The notes below the pieces were generated by a model. That model saw nothing but the letters and a program-made list of their open reading frames with translations. It did no database searches and was not told the origin of the DNA. From Acanthamoeba sp. SK_2022b (lineage: Eukaryota > Discosea > Longamoebia > Acanthamoebidae): a DNA stretch of 64,000 bases. Shown in pieces: positions 34,266 through 50,122 of this stretch. Made by a program: the position numbers and the translations under genes. Every line of letters starts with the position of its first letter. Within the stretch, counting starts at the first letter, position 1. The stretch lies in assembly GCA_027943245.1 (NCBI GenBank), contig JANDJZ010000012.1, positions 1 to 64,000 on the forward strand. The letters run 5' to 3'.

Positions 34266-37100
34266 ATGAAGGGAGATGAAGGGAAGATGAAGGGAAATCG
34301 TGCGACGTACAGCCTGGAAGAGTTCGAGGCGGACGAGGGGCCGATTTTGTCAGAGGACGAGGGAAACGACGGCGTGGTCAGACAAGGCACGTTGTGCTGC
34401 GGTTTGACGGCCTACCAGGGCTTCGTTCTCTTCGCTTCATGGCTTGGTACTTGCTCGTGCCCGATAATCTAGTTCCTCATTTTCAAAGGCGTTTAACGGT
34501 CATCTCTCGCCCACTGTCTCGTGCAGGCTGGGGCTTTGACGTTTTTGATGGTGCGTTTCTCCTTTCTCGATTTCTCGTTCTTCATCTGCCGCCAGTCCTT
34601 ATTCATTGTTATTAATAATATATTTATATTTGTAACTCCCACAGGCCTGTTGTTCAATTTCGCCTCGCCGGTGTGCATTCCTTATCTGTTGGGCGTTGAC
34701 CCCAACGCCGAGGTACGTGCGCCCGTCCCTCACCAAACGTTTTCTCGCCCACTCTCACACAATCGCAGTTGGATCAAACCACCCGAGAGGCCATCACCTT
34801 TTGGACCGCATCTCTCACGTCTCTGTTGCTTGTGGGCTGGGCCATCGGAGGCATCCTCTTCGGCAAACTTACCGACACGTATACGCGCCTCGTTGATGCA
34901 CTCTCTCAGTGTCCTCCCTGCCATCTCCGAAGGCTGACCTTGAGCTGCACAGCTTCGGGCGAAGTCGAATCATGCTCATCACGATGGCGACCTACGCGCT
35001 AAGCACGGGGTACCCCTTTCCGCACGTCTATTGGTCTCCTTGGCTGGTCAGATAAGTTCAACTCCGCCATGCATCATCACAGGGCCAGCGCCCTGTCGCC
35101 CAACATCTGGGTACTCGGCCTTTGCCGATTCTGTGCCTCGCTTGGAATTGGAGGCGAGTGGGCCGCCGGAGCTGCGCTTGTGGTAAATGGCCTCCTCCTC
35201 TCGTTAGCGGATTCTCTGTGCTAACGAGTCCTCTTCTCCGTCGACTGTTCAGGCCGAAACGATGCCACCACACATGCGACTCTGGGGCGGAGCCATTCTC
35301 TACACGTCGGCGCCTGTAGGTTCGTCGACCAGACTCAGGCGCGCGGGCTAAGCTCACTCGTGTCGTGCTTCTTGGCTGTCAACAGGGCTGTTCCTCGCAT
35401 CGTTTGTGAGCAGCCTGTTCCTCAATGAGGTGTCGTTCATCGCCGACGATCCGTCGCTCTCGTGGCGCGTGGTCTTCCTGACCGGACTCGTGCCAGTGTT
35501 GTTTGCTATCGTCATCCGAATTGTGCGCAGCCCCTCCCCCCGGTCACCCAATACACAATGGCCAACGTATCCATTCACTCATTCGCTTTTGTTTCTCTCA
35601 ACACTGCAGTGGCTCAAGGAACCAGACACATGGAAGCACACGCGCGAACACAAGAAGATGTCCTACGTACGCCCGTGACGCATGCACTTTTGAGATAAAA
35701 TTGACCTGACGGCGCCGTCGACCGACTTTGCAGGGCGCCGTGGACAGGGACTACGATGAGCAGCCCCCGAAGGAGCTGGGTCGGTGCGCCAAGCTGGGGT
35801 ACATGGTCAAGGACGAGCTTGGCGAGATCCCCGAGCTCTTTGGGCGCAAGTATCGCCGACGAACCCTGGGCGGCCTGTTTGTGGTGATCACCGCCCTCCT
35901 GACGTGGTGGACTATCACCAGGTACCCGCGAGCGCTTTCCTGTTTCCCTGTGTCGCCACGACTCACTCGCAGCTCCATGTGGCTAGCTTCATTCCTTTGA
36001 TTGCGAATTTCCTGGCCGACGATGTAGGCACGGCACGCGGCCTCTCTCGCGCCGAGATTCAAGACTTGAAGGTATTATTCACCAGCCCACACAAACCACC
36101 ACACACAGAGAATGAGAGAGTCACGCAAAACTAACGAGCGCATCAATAGAGCCAGTACACCTTTATGGGCAGCAACTCATTCAACATTGGCGGTTTCGTG
36201 GGCACCATAAGCACCGTCCCTTTTGCCCAGTTCCTGGTACTCCACATGCGCAGCGCCACGCGTGGTCACATTTGTGCACTGTGTGGGCGCTCAAGTCTAA
36301 CAAGACCTGCCATTTGCGTTGGTTTGAAATGGCAGGGGCGGCGCCCGATGTTCGCGATCTATTTCGCCTGGAGCGCGGTGGCCATTCCCTGCGTGCTCCA
36401 CCTCGCCATGAGCGCTGCGCTGCGGCTCTCACTCCTCTTCCTGGTCGGCTTCTCCGTCTTCGGCGTTTTCGCCTCTTTCACCTTCTACCTCCCCGAACTC
36501 TTTCCCACGCGCCTGGTACTTCGCCTCCTGCATCCCTGCGCGGGGCAGTCATGTCGGCTGATAGAGTCTGTGTGACGTGTGGTGTGTTGCCTTGTTCCAG
36601 CGAGCGATGGGCGCCGGTTTCTGCTACAACTCGGGTCGCATCATCACGGCCGTGGGGCCGTTCTTGGTAACCACCCACACCCGCGCCCGCGGCTGTCAGT
36701 TTACTGAGACTTGCGCTGTCATGCGCTCGGTGGCCACCAGGTTGGCATGGTGAGCAGGGACGGCTACGACCCATTGTACATCATCACCTGGGTCGCTGTG
36801 CTGCCTGCCATCGGTACACTCTCCTCAACAAGTTAGCCTTGACTATTATTCTAGCCGTTATGGTTAATCACGTGTTGTGCCATATGTCGTGTGTTATGTG
36901 TCGTGTCGTGTGCTGTGCCATACGTAGGATTTGTGGTCACGTTGATGCGTCTGCCACTAGAAACGAAGGGCATGGCGCTCATGGAAGAGGAGGTGGAGCA
37001 TATGGACGAAAACGTTTATCTCCTCCACAAGGAGGCTGGTGCCTTCTCCCCCAACCAATACCTTTCCGAGGATGAGGACATGACCATATTCCTTAAATAA
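34266..37100 (+). CDS. Major facilitator superfamily transporter
   Basis: A 12-helix MFS protein split by many introns. After an acidic cytosolic N-terminus (YSLEEFEADEGPILSEDEG), TM1 contains WGFDVFDG. The loop 2-3 signature appears as GGILFGKLTD followed by SFGRSRIMLITMATYAL. LCRFCASLGIGGEWAAGAAL fits TM4 with the RxxxGxGxGGE-like motif of metabolite:H+ and SV2-like symporters. AETMPPHMR precedes TM6. The C-terminal half has FLADDVGTARG, GLKWQGRRPMF, FYLPELFPTR and the helix RAMGAGFCYNSGRI. Similarity is to aromatic-acid or metabolite:H+ symporters rather than hexose carriers. The C-terminus is acidic and ends IFLK. Substrate unknown. Confidence 0.88.
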
Positions 37101-37164
37101 ATAAAAAGCACAAATAAAAAGAAATATTAGTACATTTCTCTTCTGCTTTCTGTGACTTGCTCGT

Positions 37165-37940
37165 ATGGAGAGAAAGCTCGAGTGGGACGCGTTGCCTCTT
37201 GCCCTCCAACAGGAGATAGCCGAGGCTCTGACCCCAAGCACCAACACAGCCAGAAGGTTCGTCCCTGCAGGCAAATCAAATGGAAAATTAAATAATAAAG
37301 ATAAATTGTTGCATGCAGCACGTCTGGAGCTCTGCCCAGGCCCACCTTGCCCACGCCGGGACTTCGGCTGTCGCCCTGGCAGTTCTATGTCGACCTACGG
37401 TCGGCTACACAGGGGCTCCTGGTCCACGCCAGCTGCCAAAGTACCCCTGACCAGCACACCGAGCCGACCACCACAACCACCACAACCAGCGGCACACCGA
37501 CGGCACCAGGTCGACAGAAGGCAGTGTCTCGAGCGCTGTTTCGTGGGAACAAGCGAAGGAGAGACGACCAAGAAGGCAGCAATCATGTGGACGCCGACGA
37601 CCACGAAGTGGTCGCTGCCAAAGCTCAACCGCTCAAAGTGGATGGAACGCAGCGCAGCGAGGAAACTCCCACCAAGAAGGACGCCCATCGTGTGGGTCAA
37701 GTCTACTTCATCGCCGCGATGCCCTACAGGGGCGAGTGCAAGATCGGGCACTCAGCCAACACGAATAAGCGGCGCCAGCAGCTGCAGACCGGCAATGCAT
37801 CGCCGCTCGAAGTACTCCACACAATCGCGCGGCCATCGGTAGGCGAGGCGCGTACGCTCGAGCTGGCCCTCCACGCCTACCTCGGCCCCGTCTATCGATG
37901 GACGAGGTCAACGCCACCTTCTCCCTCGGGTCTCACCTGA
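37165..37940 (+). CDS. GIY-YIG (T5orf172-like) domain protein
   Basis: Two exons, 37165-37256 and 37319-37940, give 237 residues. The N-terminus MERKLEWDALPLALQQEIAE is helical; the middle is Thr/Lys-rich with KRRRDDQE, a possible nuclear signal. The C-terminal domain begins VGQVYFIAAMPYRGECKIGH (the V-Y-x ... K-I-G core) and continues KRRQQLQTGNASPLEVL, then EARTLELALHAYL. This layout of strand, KIGxS-like turn and helix matches the T5orf172/MUG113 branch of the GIY-YIG nuclease fold, common in bacteria, phages and large DNA viruses. Activity is not shown; the expected Glu near the end is present in the LELALH helix region. It is plausibly a nuclease or DNA-binding protein. Confidence 0.72.
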
Positions 37941-38197
37941 CCAGCGAGGCCATCTTCGCCCTCGCCAAGCTCTCTACTACACACGCCGTCCCACCAACCT
38001 TGGACACAGCTTCGTGCTCGCCTGGCAAATGACTAGCGTCTACATCTTTCCAACCCTAAGATTGGCCAGGTTGCTCCTCCACTAAAATGAAAACACGGAA
38101 ATAACTACGTATCCGCGGCCATCACAACCCGCCTGTGGTGGTGCAGAGGGAACAGGTCTCTTATTGTTTGTTTTGCCTTTCTGTGGTAGGGAGTCTG

Positions 38198-41011
38198 ATG
38201 CCGCGTGCCCACGGTACACGCCCACGTCCTTTCAGCTTTTGACTTCCGACCGTGACCTGGGTTCCCTCTTCCAGTTGGGTTGCTTCTGGTCGTAGTGGCG
38301 TGGGTTGGCTTGATGCTGGTGCCGGTTGGGCGAGCGCAGTCGTGCGTGCCCTTTGCAGGTTCACCCCTAACAGGCAACAAGTGCGACAGCGTGGTGTCCT
38401 ACCCTTGGGTCCTGCTCTCGCCTAACCGAACCTACGAACAGGTGCACTTTCTGTCTCCTTCCTCCCTTCCGCACCACTTCGTGGCGGTGATCGCCTTTCT
38501 CTTGGCCGTGTGTCCGATGCCTAGGGATGTGGGGCAGGGAAGGATAACCCTCCCACACTTTTAATTCATATTTCTCTATTTATCCACATTGCGGTAGGCG
38601 CGGGTTGTTCCACAAGTTCCCTTGCGATTCGCGTGATGCGCTCACATTGACTGGGTGGGCTTGCAGGTTGATGCGGCGACCTCAGACACGACCAGACTAT
38701 TCGGAGCCTTCGTGCCTCCCGCCTGCCGAAAGGCGGCCCTGCGGCTCTCGTGCCTCAGCGGCTTTGTCAGCTGCCAATTCGACGCCAACACTGGAAGCCT
38801 CTCTTGTACGTTCATTAACTCTCAATGACCTCGCGCATGCACTCACAATCGAGACACAAACACCAATCTAGACTCGGCGCCATGTCGTAACGTATGTGAG
38901 GACATGGTATCGGCCTGCTCGGCCTTTCTCGAGTCGCAAGGCCAGACCAATCTGTTACCCAACTGCAGCCAGCTTCCCACCACCAACTGCAATAACGCCT
39001 CAGCGGACGCAGGTGAGCACTCCACGGCCCACGAGACACCTCTGATCACTGAAAGAGTAGCCCCCCAGTCGTGCCGTACAGCCAGGCTGACTGTCCCTAC
39101 CCGCTCAAGTTCAACCCTCACGGCACCGTGGCCGATGCATCGCTGTCTTTGTCGGCCGACGAACAGATTTGTGTCTACCCTTGCCCCGACCCCATGTTTA
39201 CGGCAAGCGATTGGCGCGCTTCGGAAGGCATTAGCATCGCTCTAGGCAGTACGTCGATAGATGTTCACCGCTCGTTGTTGTATGGAGAGACAACACCTCA
39301 CGCTTGGATGGCTCGCAGTCCTTTCGTTTGGGATGATCTTGTTCCTGATCATCACCTACTCGCTCAACCCACGCAAGCGACGATTCCCGACCACCTACCA
39401 GCTGTGGCTCTGCGTCTCGTCAATCGTCTGTACCACTGGCATTATCATCGCCGTGTTGATCGGAGGTACGCCTCTACAGGTCTTAGGTAGTGTTAATTGA
39501 GGGCGTACCAGAAGCTGTTTCTTAAACATTTTTTCCCCCCATTTTGATAGGACCAGTACGCACTTATTGCACGTGGGATGATACACCAGTGTTGCAGAGC
39601 TTCGCCGGGGCACGAGACAACGAGGGCCAAGGAGTGGTGTGTGTCCTACAAGGTACCATTCCCAGCTTCCGTGCGCGTGAGGGTTCGGAATAGAGGCATC
39701 ATCATTCTTCCCCTTCATTTGGAATCTCCGCAGGGATGATGGTCATGTTCGGAGGGCTGGCGGGCAGTTTCTGGTGGGTCATGCTCACCTTCACCGTCTT
39801 CCAATTCATCGTGATCCAGTTCTCCTCTGTCGGCGCAAGAAAAACAGTACGCGTGCGTGTCTAGGTTGGCGGGCGGGAGGGCGGGCGCGTGCATGTATGC
39901 GTGTGCCTGTTGAAAAACTCACGGTCTATAATCTCCCTTTGCAGCTGCACATTGCGTCGCATGTGATCGGTTGGGGCATGCCCACGTTCTTTGTGACCAT
40001 CGCCCTGGGCGCCCAGCAGTTCGAAGGTCAGGTCGGGAGCCACAACTGTTTCGTGTCTCGTCCCTGGGATTGGGGCACCTTTTACGCGCCCGGTACCCGC
40101 ACCGCCTCCCCCTAACGGCTATCGTAGTCGCGTCCGACTCACCGCCTTTGCTTCTGGCTATCAGTCCTCGTGAATCTGTGCGTGGGAACGACGCTGATGA
40201 CTATCGTGATCATGAAGGTCTTGAGGGTAACGTTTCTTCTATTGCCCTCCGCTCTTGGATAAATGATCGCGCGTGTGTTGCAGAGCTGATCGTGTGGGCC
40301 CATGTGCGTCGGTGACCTACCAGATCCGATCGCAGCTGAAGGACCAGACGAACATTTCGATGGAGCAGGTGGCGAGGCTGTCCCTTCTCATATTGGGCTA
40401 CTGGCTGATCTACGCCTACATCATCGGCTACCGAATCTACCTCGAAGCGGTCAAGGTACCCTTGGAGGCACACAAGTTCCCAGTGAAATCCTGGCAAGCT
40501 GAGCAGGGTGCCAATGATTAGGACTCGATCGAAGACGCACTGGGGGACCAAGTCGCCTGCAGTGCCACTACGGGCGATGAGTGCTCGCTGTCCCTCGGAA
40601 TCAACAAGGGCGCTTGGTTCGTTGTTTCGTTTGGCCAGCTTCGTGATTCGCCTCGCTTACTGGGCGAGAGGGTCGAACAGGTACTTGGAAGCGCTTGCCG
40701 TGGGAGGTCAGGGGGTCATCATCTTCTGTAGCCTGGGGCTGTCCAAGGTTTTGCACAGAATCCCAATGATCATCCTCTTGGTGGTGCCTCACCACCGTGC
40801 ACAGGAAACATTTACGTTCTGGCTAGTCCTGTTCACGAATTGGCGGGATCCGCTGTCGGTGATCAAGGGCAACGTGCGAACCATGAGGCGTGGCCCAGCG
40901 CGCGGAGGGCGGTTGGGTTCGAGCCCTTCGCACGCTTCCAAGTCGACGTCATCGTCGACCGGCCAAGGGGTCACTGCCGCCCAGAGTTGCGCATCCAATG
41001 ATGATCTGTGA
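38198..41011 (+). CDS. Frizzled/Smoothened-like 7TM receptor, copy 2
   Basis: A 16-nt first exon (38198-38213, MPRAH) joins exon 2 at 38275 to make the signal peptide VGLLLVVVAWVGLMLVPVGRA. The ectodomain begins QSCVPFAGSPLTGNKC and parallels copy 1: CRKAALRLSC, VCEDMVSACS, LLPNCS, TTNCNNAS, VVPYSQADCPYPL. The 7TM region includes ILSFGMILFLIITYSLNP, YCTWDDTPVLQ, MFGGLAGSFWWVMLTFTVFQ, HIASHVIGWGMP and LLILGYWLIYAYIIGY, and the tail starts KETFTFW. Introns match copy 1 except for one extra at 40617-40680. All exons can be joined without stops. The C-terminal tail is Ser/Arg-rich and unlike copy 1. Signal peptide and CRD are better defined here. Confidence 0.86.
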
Positions 41012-41172
41012 CCAGGTCTCCTGTACAATTTGTGTCCTCTACAACACCCATCTCAGTGGACCTAGTGCACTAGTGGATGTTCATTAGGCCTTGACCTCTT
41101 TCTTTGTTACTTTCCCCACTAAGGATCATACAATAGTGGAATTTGGTGTTTGGGGCATGCTCGCCGGGAACT

Positions 41173-42978
41173 TCAGGACGTTGTTCCCGAGTCTGCTGTG
41201 AGGGCACACAGGAGGAGGGATTCGGCGTCCCAGTGCGGCCGTGAGCTCGGTTGATGGGCGAGCCATGTAAAGGCACGTTTCACCTTGTTCTGCACGTCAA
41301 GCACTTGCTCTGTACGATCACAACAGGTAAGTGGTCGAGCTACGCAGCGCACATGCATGACGGGCGGTGGGGAGAGAGAGGGGAGGCTCACCTGCAGTCG
41401 CGTTGGTATTCATGTCAAGCTGGGCAACCACGAAGTAGACCGGCCCAGCGTAGTAAGGGCACATGTGGCCAGGCCTTGTCATTGGCGGGATCTACCAGGC
41501 CAAATTACTTAATCCCTCGCACTACGCGCGGTTTTCAGAGCGAGCGTGGGACTTTACCTTGAGACGTTGGATGATGGGAGTGATGGACGAGGCGTTGAGG
41601 AGGAAGAGAGCCACCGCCAGACCCCGATCAAAGTGGCCCTTGCCTTCGCCCAGCACGCCATGCAACTCCCTGTACACCTGTGCAAGATAATTAGAGTGAG
41701 CGCGTGGGAGCTAGAGCGGTGCGTGCGCTGTCCCCACTACAACTTACGCGGTCCTGGTAGGCTGCGCTGCGCTCCATCTGCTGGGCGTCCACGGCGTAGA
41801 TCAGCTTCAGCGTGTTACGGTGCCCCGACCCCAGCTGAAGATCGCGGAAGTATGTCCCGAGCTCTCCGTGATACCAGTTCCTGCAGTAACGGTCCGACAT
41901 CGCCGCGAGGTCAACGCCTTGGTGGGCTGGCAAGAAGGTGGCGGGTGGCGGGTGGCGGGTGGCGCAAGCAGGCGTGTCGCGCACCTGGGCCTACGGATCA
42001 CGCAGAAGTTGGCCGTGTACTGCACGCTAGCACCCCACTCATTGGGGCTGGAGAAGTCAATGCGGAGCACCCGGCACTCGCCTAAAAAATCAGCCATTCA
42101 TTGTAAGATGATCCCCAGCAATGCGATTAATGATTGTTGTTGATGTGTACCTCCGGGACTGATCAAATCAGCTTCGAGGCGGCCCCCCAGTTCATCGTTC
42201 TCCCAGTCGTAGCGTGGCGGAAAGCCCTTGAGAGCCTCGCGCTTGATGATGTCGACAATGGCGGAGAGGGCTGCGAACGGCGGCAGCCCCGCCACAATGA
42301 ACGACGAGTCAACCGGTTTTTGCCACGCGGTCACCATGTCATGCATTCTGCCAAGAAGCCACGCCAAGACAGGGCGCAGTGGGTCAGCTAGAGAAAGAGA
42401 GGAGCGGGGCCACGAGAGCTCGATGAGCTGGGTTACCGGCGGTAGGCCTGCTTCCAGCCACCGTGGCCGTTTCCCGTGCCGTGCGAGCTGACAAACTCCC
42501 GCAGCGCCGCCCACTGGCCGACGCCGTCCGCCTGGTCGGGCTCCTCCTCGTGGTGATCGTCGCAACTCAGTCGCGAGAAGCGGGCGAACAGTTCACTCAT
42601 GGGATGCTCCAGCCACTCGTTTGTCTCCTTGGGCACAGACTGTCATTGGCCCAGAACAACCTCAAGTGAGTTCCAAGAGGCCACTTGGCTGCAGAGCGAG
42701 TCGGCGGGGGTACAGTGTAGGGGTGAGGGCCGGTCGTTGCCTCGCCCCAGAAGTCAGTGCCGAAGCGGCGAAGGAAGAGCGTGCACCACACCACGTCGCT
42801 ATCGGCCTCATGCTGCAGCTCGGTGCACGTTTGTGCCACCTACGCAGGAGACCAGTTGTAAGATTTATATAAATCTTTTTTCTTGAACGATTGAACCGCG
42901 TACGCGAGTTAGGTCAGCAGGGGCGAGATGCAGCAGCACGCAAGCCCTCAGATTGGCATCCAAATCTTCCAACCCCAT
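41173..42978 (-). CDS. F-box protein, unknown C-terminal domain
   Basis: The N-terminal F-box is MGLEDLDANLRACVLLHLAP, then ADLTR, joined across an intron to VAQTCTELQHEADSDVVWCT, LFLRRFG. Later exons encode a region I do not recognise: DPLRPVLAWLLGRMHDMVTAW, IVAGLPPFAALSAIVDIIKRE, LRIDFSSPNEWGASVQYTANF, RYCRNWYHGELGTYFRDLQL and VYRELHGVLGEGKGHFDRGL. The last exons read IPPMTRPGHMCPYYAGPVYF, VVAQLD and then EQVLDVQNKVKRAFTWLAHQ. The gene probably acts as a substrate adaptor in SCF. It follows the USP gene on the same strand with about 180 bp between. Exon boundaries in 41900-42600 are uncertain. Confidence 0.65.
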
Positions 42979-43006
42979 GGGTCGTTTCGCTGGTCTGGTT
43001 TGCGCT

Positions 43007-43073
43007 TGCCCTTTCGGTGAACCGCCCACGCACTTCCGGCCCATCGTCTGCTGCCCTTTCGGTGAACCGCCCA
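43007..43073. repeat. Two 22-bp direct repeats in the F-box gene 5' flank
   Basis: The same 22 bases (core CCCTTTCGGTGAACCGCC) occur at 43007-43028 and 43052-43073, 45 bp apart, in the short gap between the USP stop and the F-box start. They may be a promoter element or a small tandem duplication. Confidence 0.8.
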
Positions 43074-43157
43074 TGAACCAGACGAAAACAGGAGAGGGAC
43101 TCGTCGTGATCGTGTGCTCTATTGCCCTCCTCTGTATGTGCATGCTCGAAGAGGGTA

Positions 43158-45484
43158 TCAGTTGCCACGCGGCCTTCTGTCCTCGATCCTGTGTGTCCTG
43201 CGTCGCTTGAGGAACCCCCCGTCGACCTCGAACCGCTTGTAACTGAGCGCCCCGCCCCCCAGGCATGACGCCGCGCTGCTGTGGTAAGGCGATGACAGAG
43301 TCCCAGAGCCCGAGGCAGGCGACGATGGTCGAGATCGAGAACGTGACGAATGCGACCGTCGCAGAGTCGATGAGGAGGGTTTATCCTCTTCCATCTCGTC
43401 TTCAGGCACACAACCACCGTCGTCCTCATCCTCGTCGAGCCTCCTGTCTTCGTGAAGGCCAAACAGATGCGAGCGCCTGGTGGCCGATGGCGATGAGCGA
43501 GGCGGAGGGAGCCGGTCGCCGATAGCGCCATCATGCAGCGGCGAGTGATGCCGTTGTCTTCCTGCTTCTGCCTTTGCCCGAGCCGGTTCGCTTCTGGTCG
43601 TCTGCGCCAGCGTTGGTCTGATTGTGCTCTGTGGCGATGAGACGAGCCGCTTTCTGCTTTCCGCTCTGTTGCGGTGATTGGTCAGCTCGTCGTTGACGTG
43701 GGGCCCCCGCTCGTCGCCTGCCGTGGCCCACAGGGATCCCTGCAGCCTGTCGCGGGGATGGTGGACGCCGCCTTCGTTCCACTCCCCGCCCGTGGATTGG
43801 GCGAGTTGTTGCTCGAGTGCGGAGGTGTCGGTCTTCTCATAGAAGAGAATGAGCGGCTGAAGTCGGCCGAGCCGACACTTCTCCCTCACGTGCTGCTGCA
43901 GGTAGGGACCCACTTCCTGTGTTTCCCAAGGGAGCGGCACAACACACAAAGTGAGTTCAGAAGCCCCGAGTGACGCCTAAGCAGGTCTTGAAGAGTCGAG
44001 CTGAGCGTACCGTGACAGATGCATCGTCGAACGTCATCCACACCCGCTTCTTAGGATTGAAGAAGAACGCCATGTAGTGGCATGCGTAGAAGCAGATCTA
44101 CACAGAACAGCCGTATAGACGACTATCGGAAACGAACAACAATCGCACAAGAGCTCTTGTAGAGAGGAAAGCGATACCATGCCTCTCAGGCGGTATTGAC
44201 GCTCTTCATCGACGTTAGGGAAGACGTGCCGTAGGTCGAGCTGTTCATCAAGCAGGTTAAACACTTGCGACATGACATCGGTGGACGCCTGTGGCGAGTC
44301 CCTGTAGTAACACTATTGCCGTTAGCATGTTGCATCAAGGGGACTATATCGACGTAGTGTCAGAGCTCTCTCGTACCACACCAAACCGATTGTGAAGATG
44401 TCAGGGTAGGCAGGAAAGAGGAAACGAGTGGTGGCGTTCTTCTCGGTGCATGTCTGGTCACAGTTGCTCTCTCAACAAGTTTGAACTGGTAGAGGAAAAA
44501 CTTGGGGGAGGCTGGCTCACCTCGTTGACACAGGAGCGCAGTCCCTGATCGCTAGCCAGGTGGATCAGCTTTCCAAAGTCGAGCTGCGGATAAGCCGCGT
44601 GTAGGTTGCTTGTAGGAACGAAGAGCAAAGTGTGGTAAACCAAGTGAGGTAAGAGACTTGTGTGGCGCGGTACGTGAGTCATCGAGCGCAAGTTGGAGGT
44701 AAACGTACATCAAATCGTTGGTGTAGCCGTAGTGTATCCAACCTTGAGTGAACACTGGTTCGGAGGAGCAGAGGCACAAAGTGCACACGCTCTGCTCCAT
44801 CACGTTGATGCTAAAGACCTGAAGGAGCGATATGTAGAGAAAGATGATGAGCGAGATCTTGAGTCCTATTGCATCAGAAAGGGGAGAAGAAGAAAGGAGA
44901 CCTGATGGACAAGACACGCTGGCTCACAATAATCGGCGGTCTCAGAGGACTGACCATCTTGTTTCTTGGCCAGGCTGTCGTGCAGGCACGTGAGGATAGA
45001 GTCGAGAGCCTCCATGGCATCATCCTAACCAGACAAGAGAAGTGTTATACAGAAAAAACGCCCATACCAAGATGCGCACGAAGGACTGCTGTACCATTTG
45101 ATTGACTTGGAACCGGCCTTCCTTGGCGAAGAGGTTGCTTAGCGCCTCACGAAGCACTTTCGGTGGCAAAACGGCCTCTTCGCTCCACTCGTAGTTGCTG
45201 AACAGCACCTAGAGAGATGAAAGTAGAGGCACAACAGATTAAAAGGTGAACTGAGCAGGTAAAAATGGCCAACACTGGTGGGTCACCTTGAGTGCACAGT
45301 AGATGCACGAATCTTGTGCCGCATGATTGTGATCTGCCGTGCTCTGGAATTTGTCTCGGAATGAGCCGAGGTGCCACAGCCCCTGAACGACCACGTTCAG
45401 GAAGCAGTTCTGCTCGCCCAGATCATTCTGCAACCCTTTCTTCAAAGCTCCATCATTTCTTTCGTGTGCAGCTTCCATCTGCAT
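43158..45484 (-). CDS. Ubiquitin carboxyl-terminal hydrolase, USP53/54-like
   Basis: The Cys box LGEQNCFLNVVVQGLWHLGS (catalytic Cys codon at 45404-45406) starts the protease domain near residue 25, leaving almost no N-terminal extension. A finger-like pair of CxxC is visible (CIYCALK and CTLCLC). The His box reads ICFYACHYMAFFFNPKKRVW, then MTFDDASV and QPLILFYEK, which matches the USP53/USP54 group more closely than other USPs. The C-terminal 220 residues are Ser/Arg-rich and probably disordered. The enzyme should cleave ubiquitin from proteins; USP53/54 in animals prefer K63-linked chains. The start ATG at 45484 lies just 96 bp from the PIWI stop, and both are on the minus strand. Confidence 0.85.
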
Positions 45485-45579
45485 CCTGTCTTGCCATCCA
45501 CGCGTTGTGTTTTTATTTACAATTTTGCCTTCTGTTCCCAACAACCACGTGGCGGTCTGAACAGACCAACGCTGGTCCC

Positions 45580-49818
<4,239 letters not shown>

Positions 49819-50122
49819 CTTGAGTTCGTGTTTTTTATCCTAGATTATGTCTTGAGCACAGTCGGTTCTTGATTGGAATAGATTAGTCCCTCTACATAAA
49901 CGGCCAACGTTTTTGTCGCTGTCTCGGACAAAGTTGTGCGACACTTTTGTTTTCCCAAGGCTTTTCCCAGCCTGTCACATAATCAAACCCGACATTAACC
50001 CGGCACGAGAACCAGCAACATCAGGCCCAGATGCCTATGACAGACATGGCAGCCGCGCCAAGCAGAAGCCCCACGTAGGAGGCCAAGCTAGATGAACAGG
50101 AGACCATTAGGAGTGCACCACA
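49819..50122. other. Intergenic: PIWI promoter and ZIP 3' UTR
   Basis: 304 bp, AT-rich just before the PIWI start. No gene is seen. Confidence 0.4.

Noticed and set aside
39243..39321. Frameshift in Frizzled-like copy 2 near TM1
   Set aside because: A normal intron from the GTACG donor to the AG before TCCTTTCG restores the frame and matches the intron position in copy 1.
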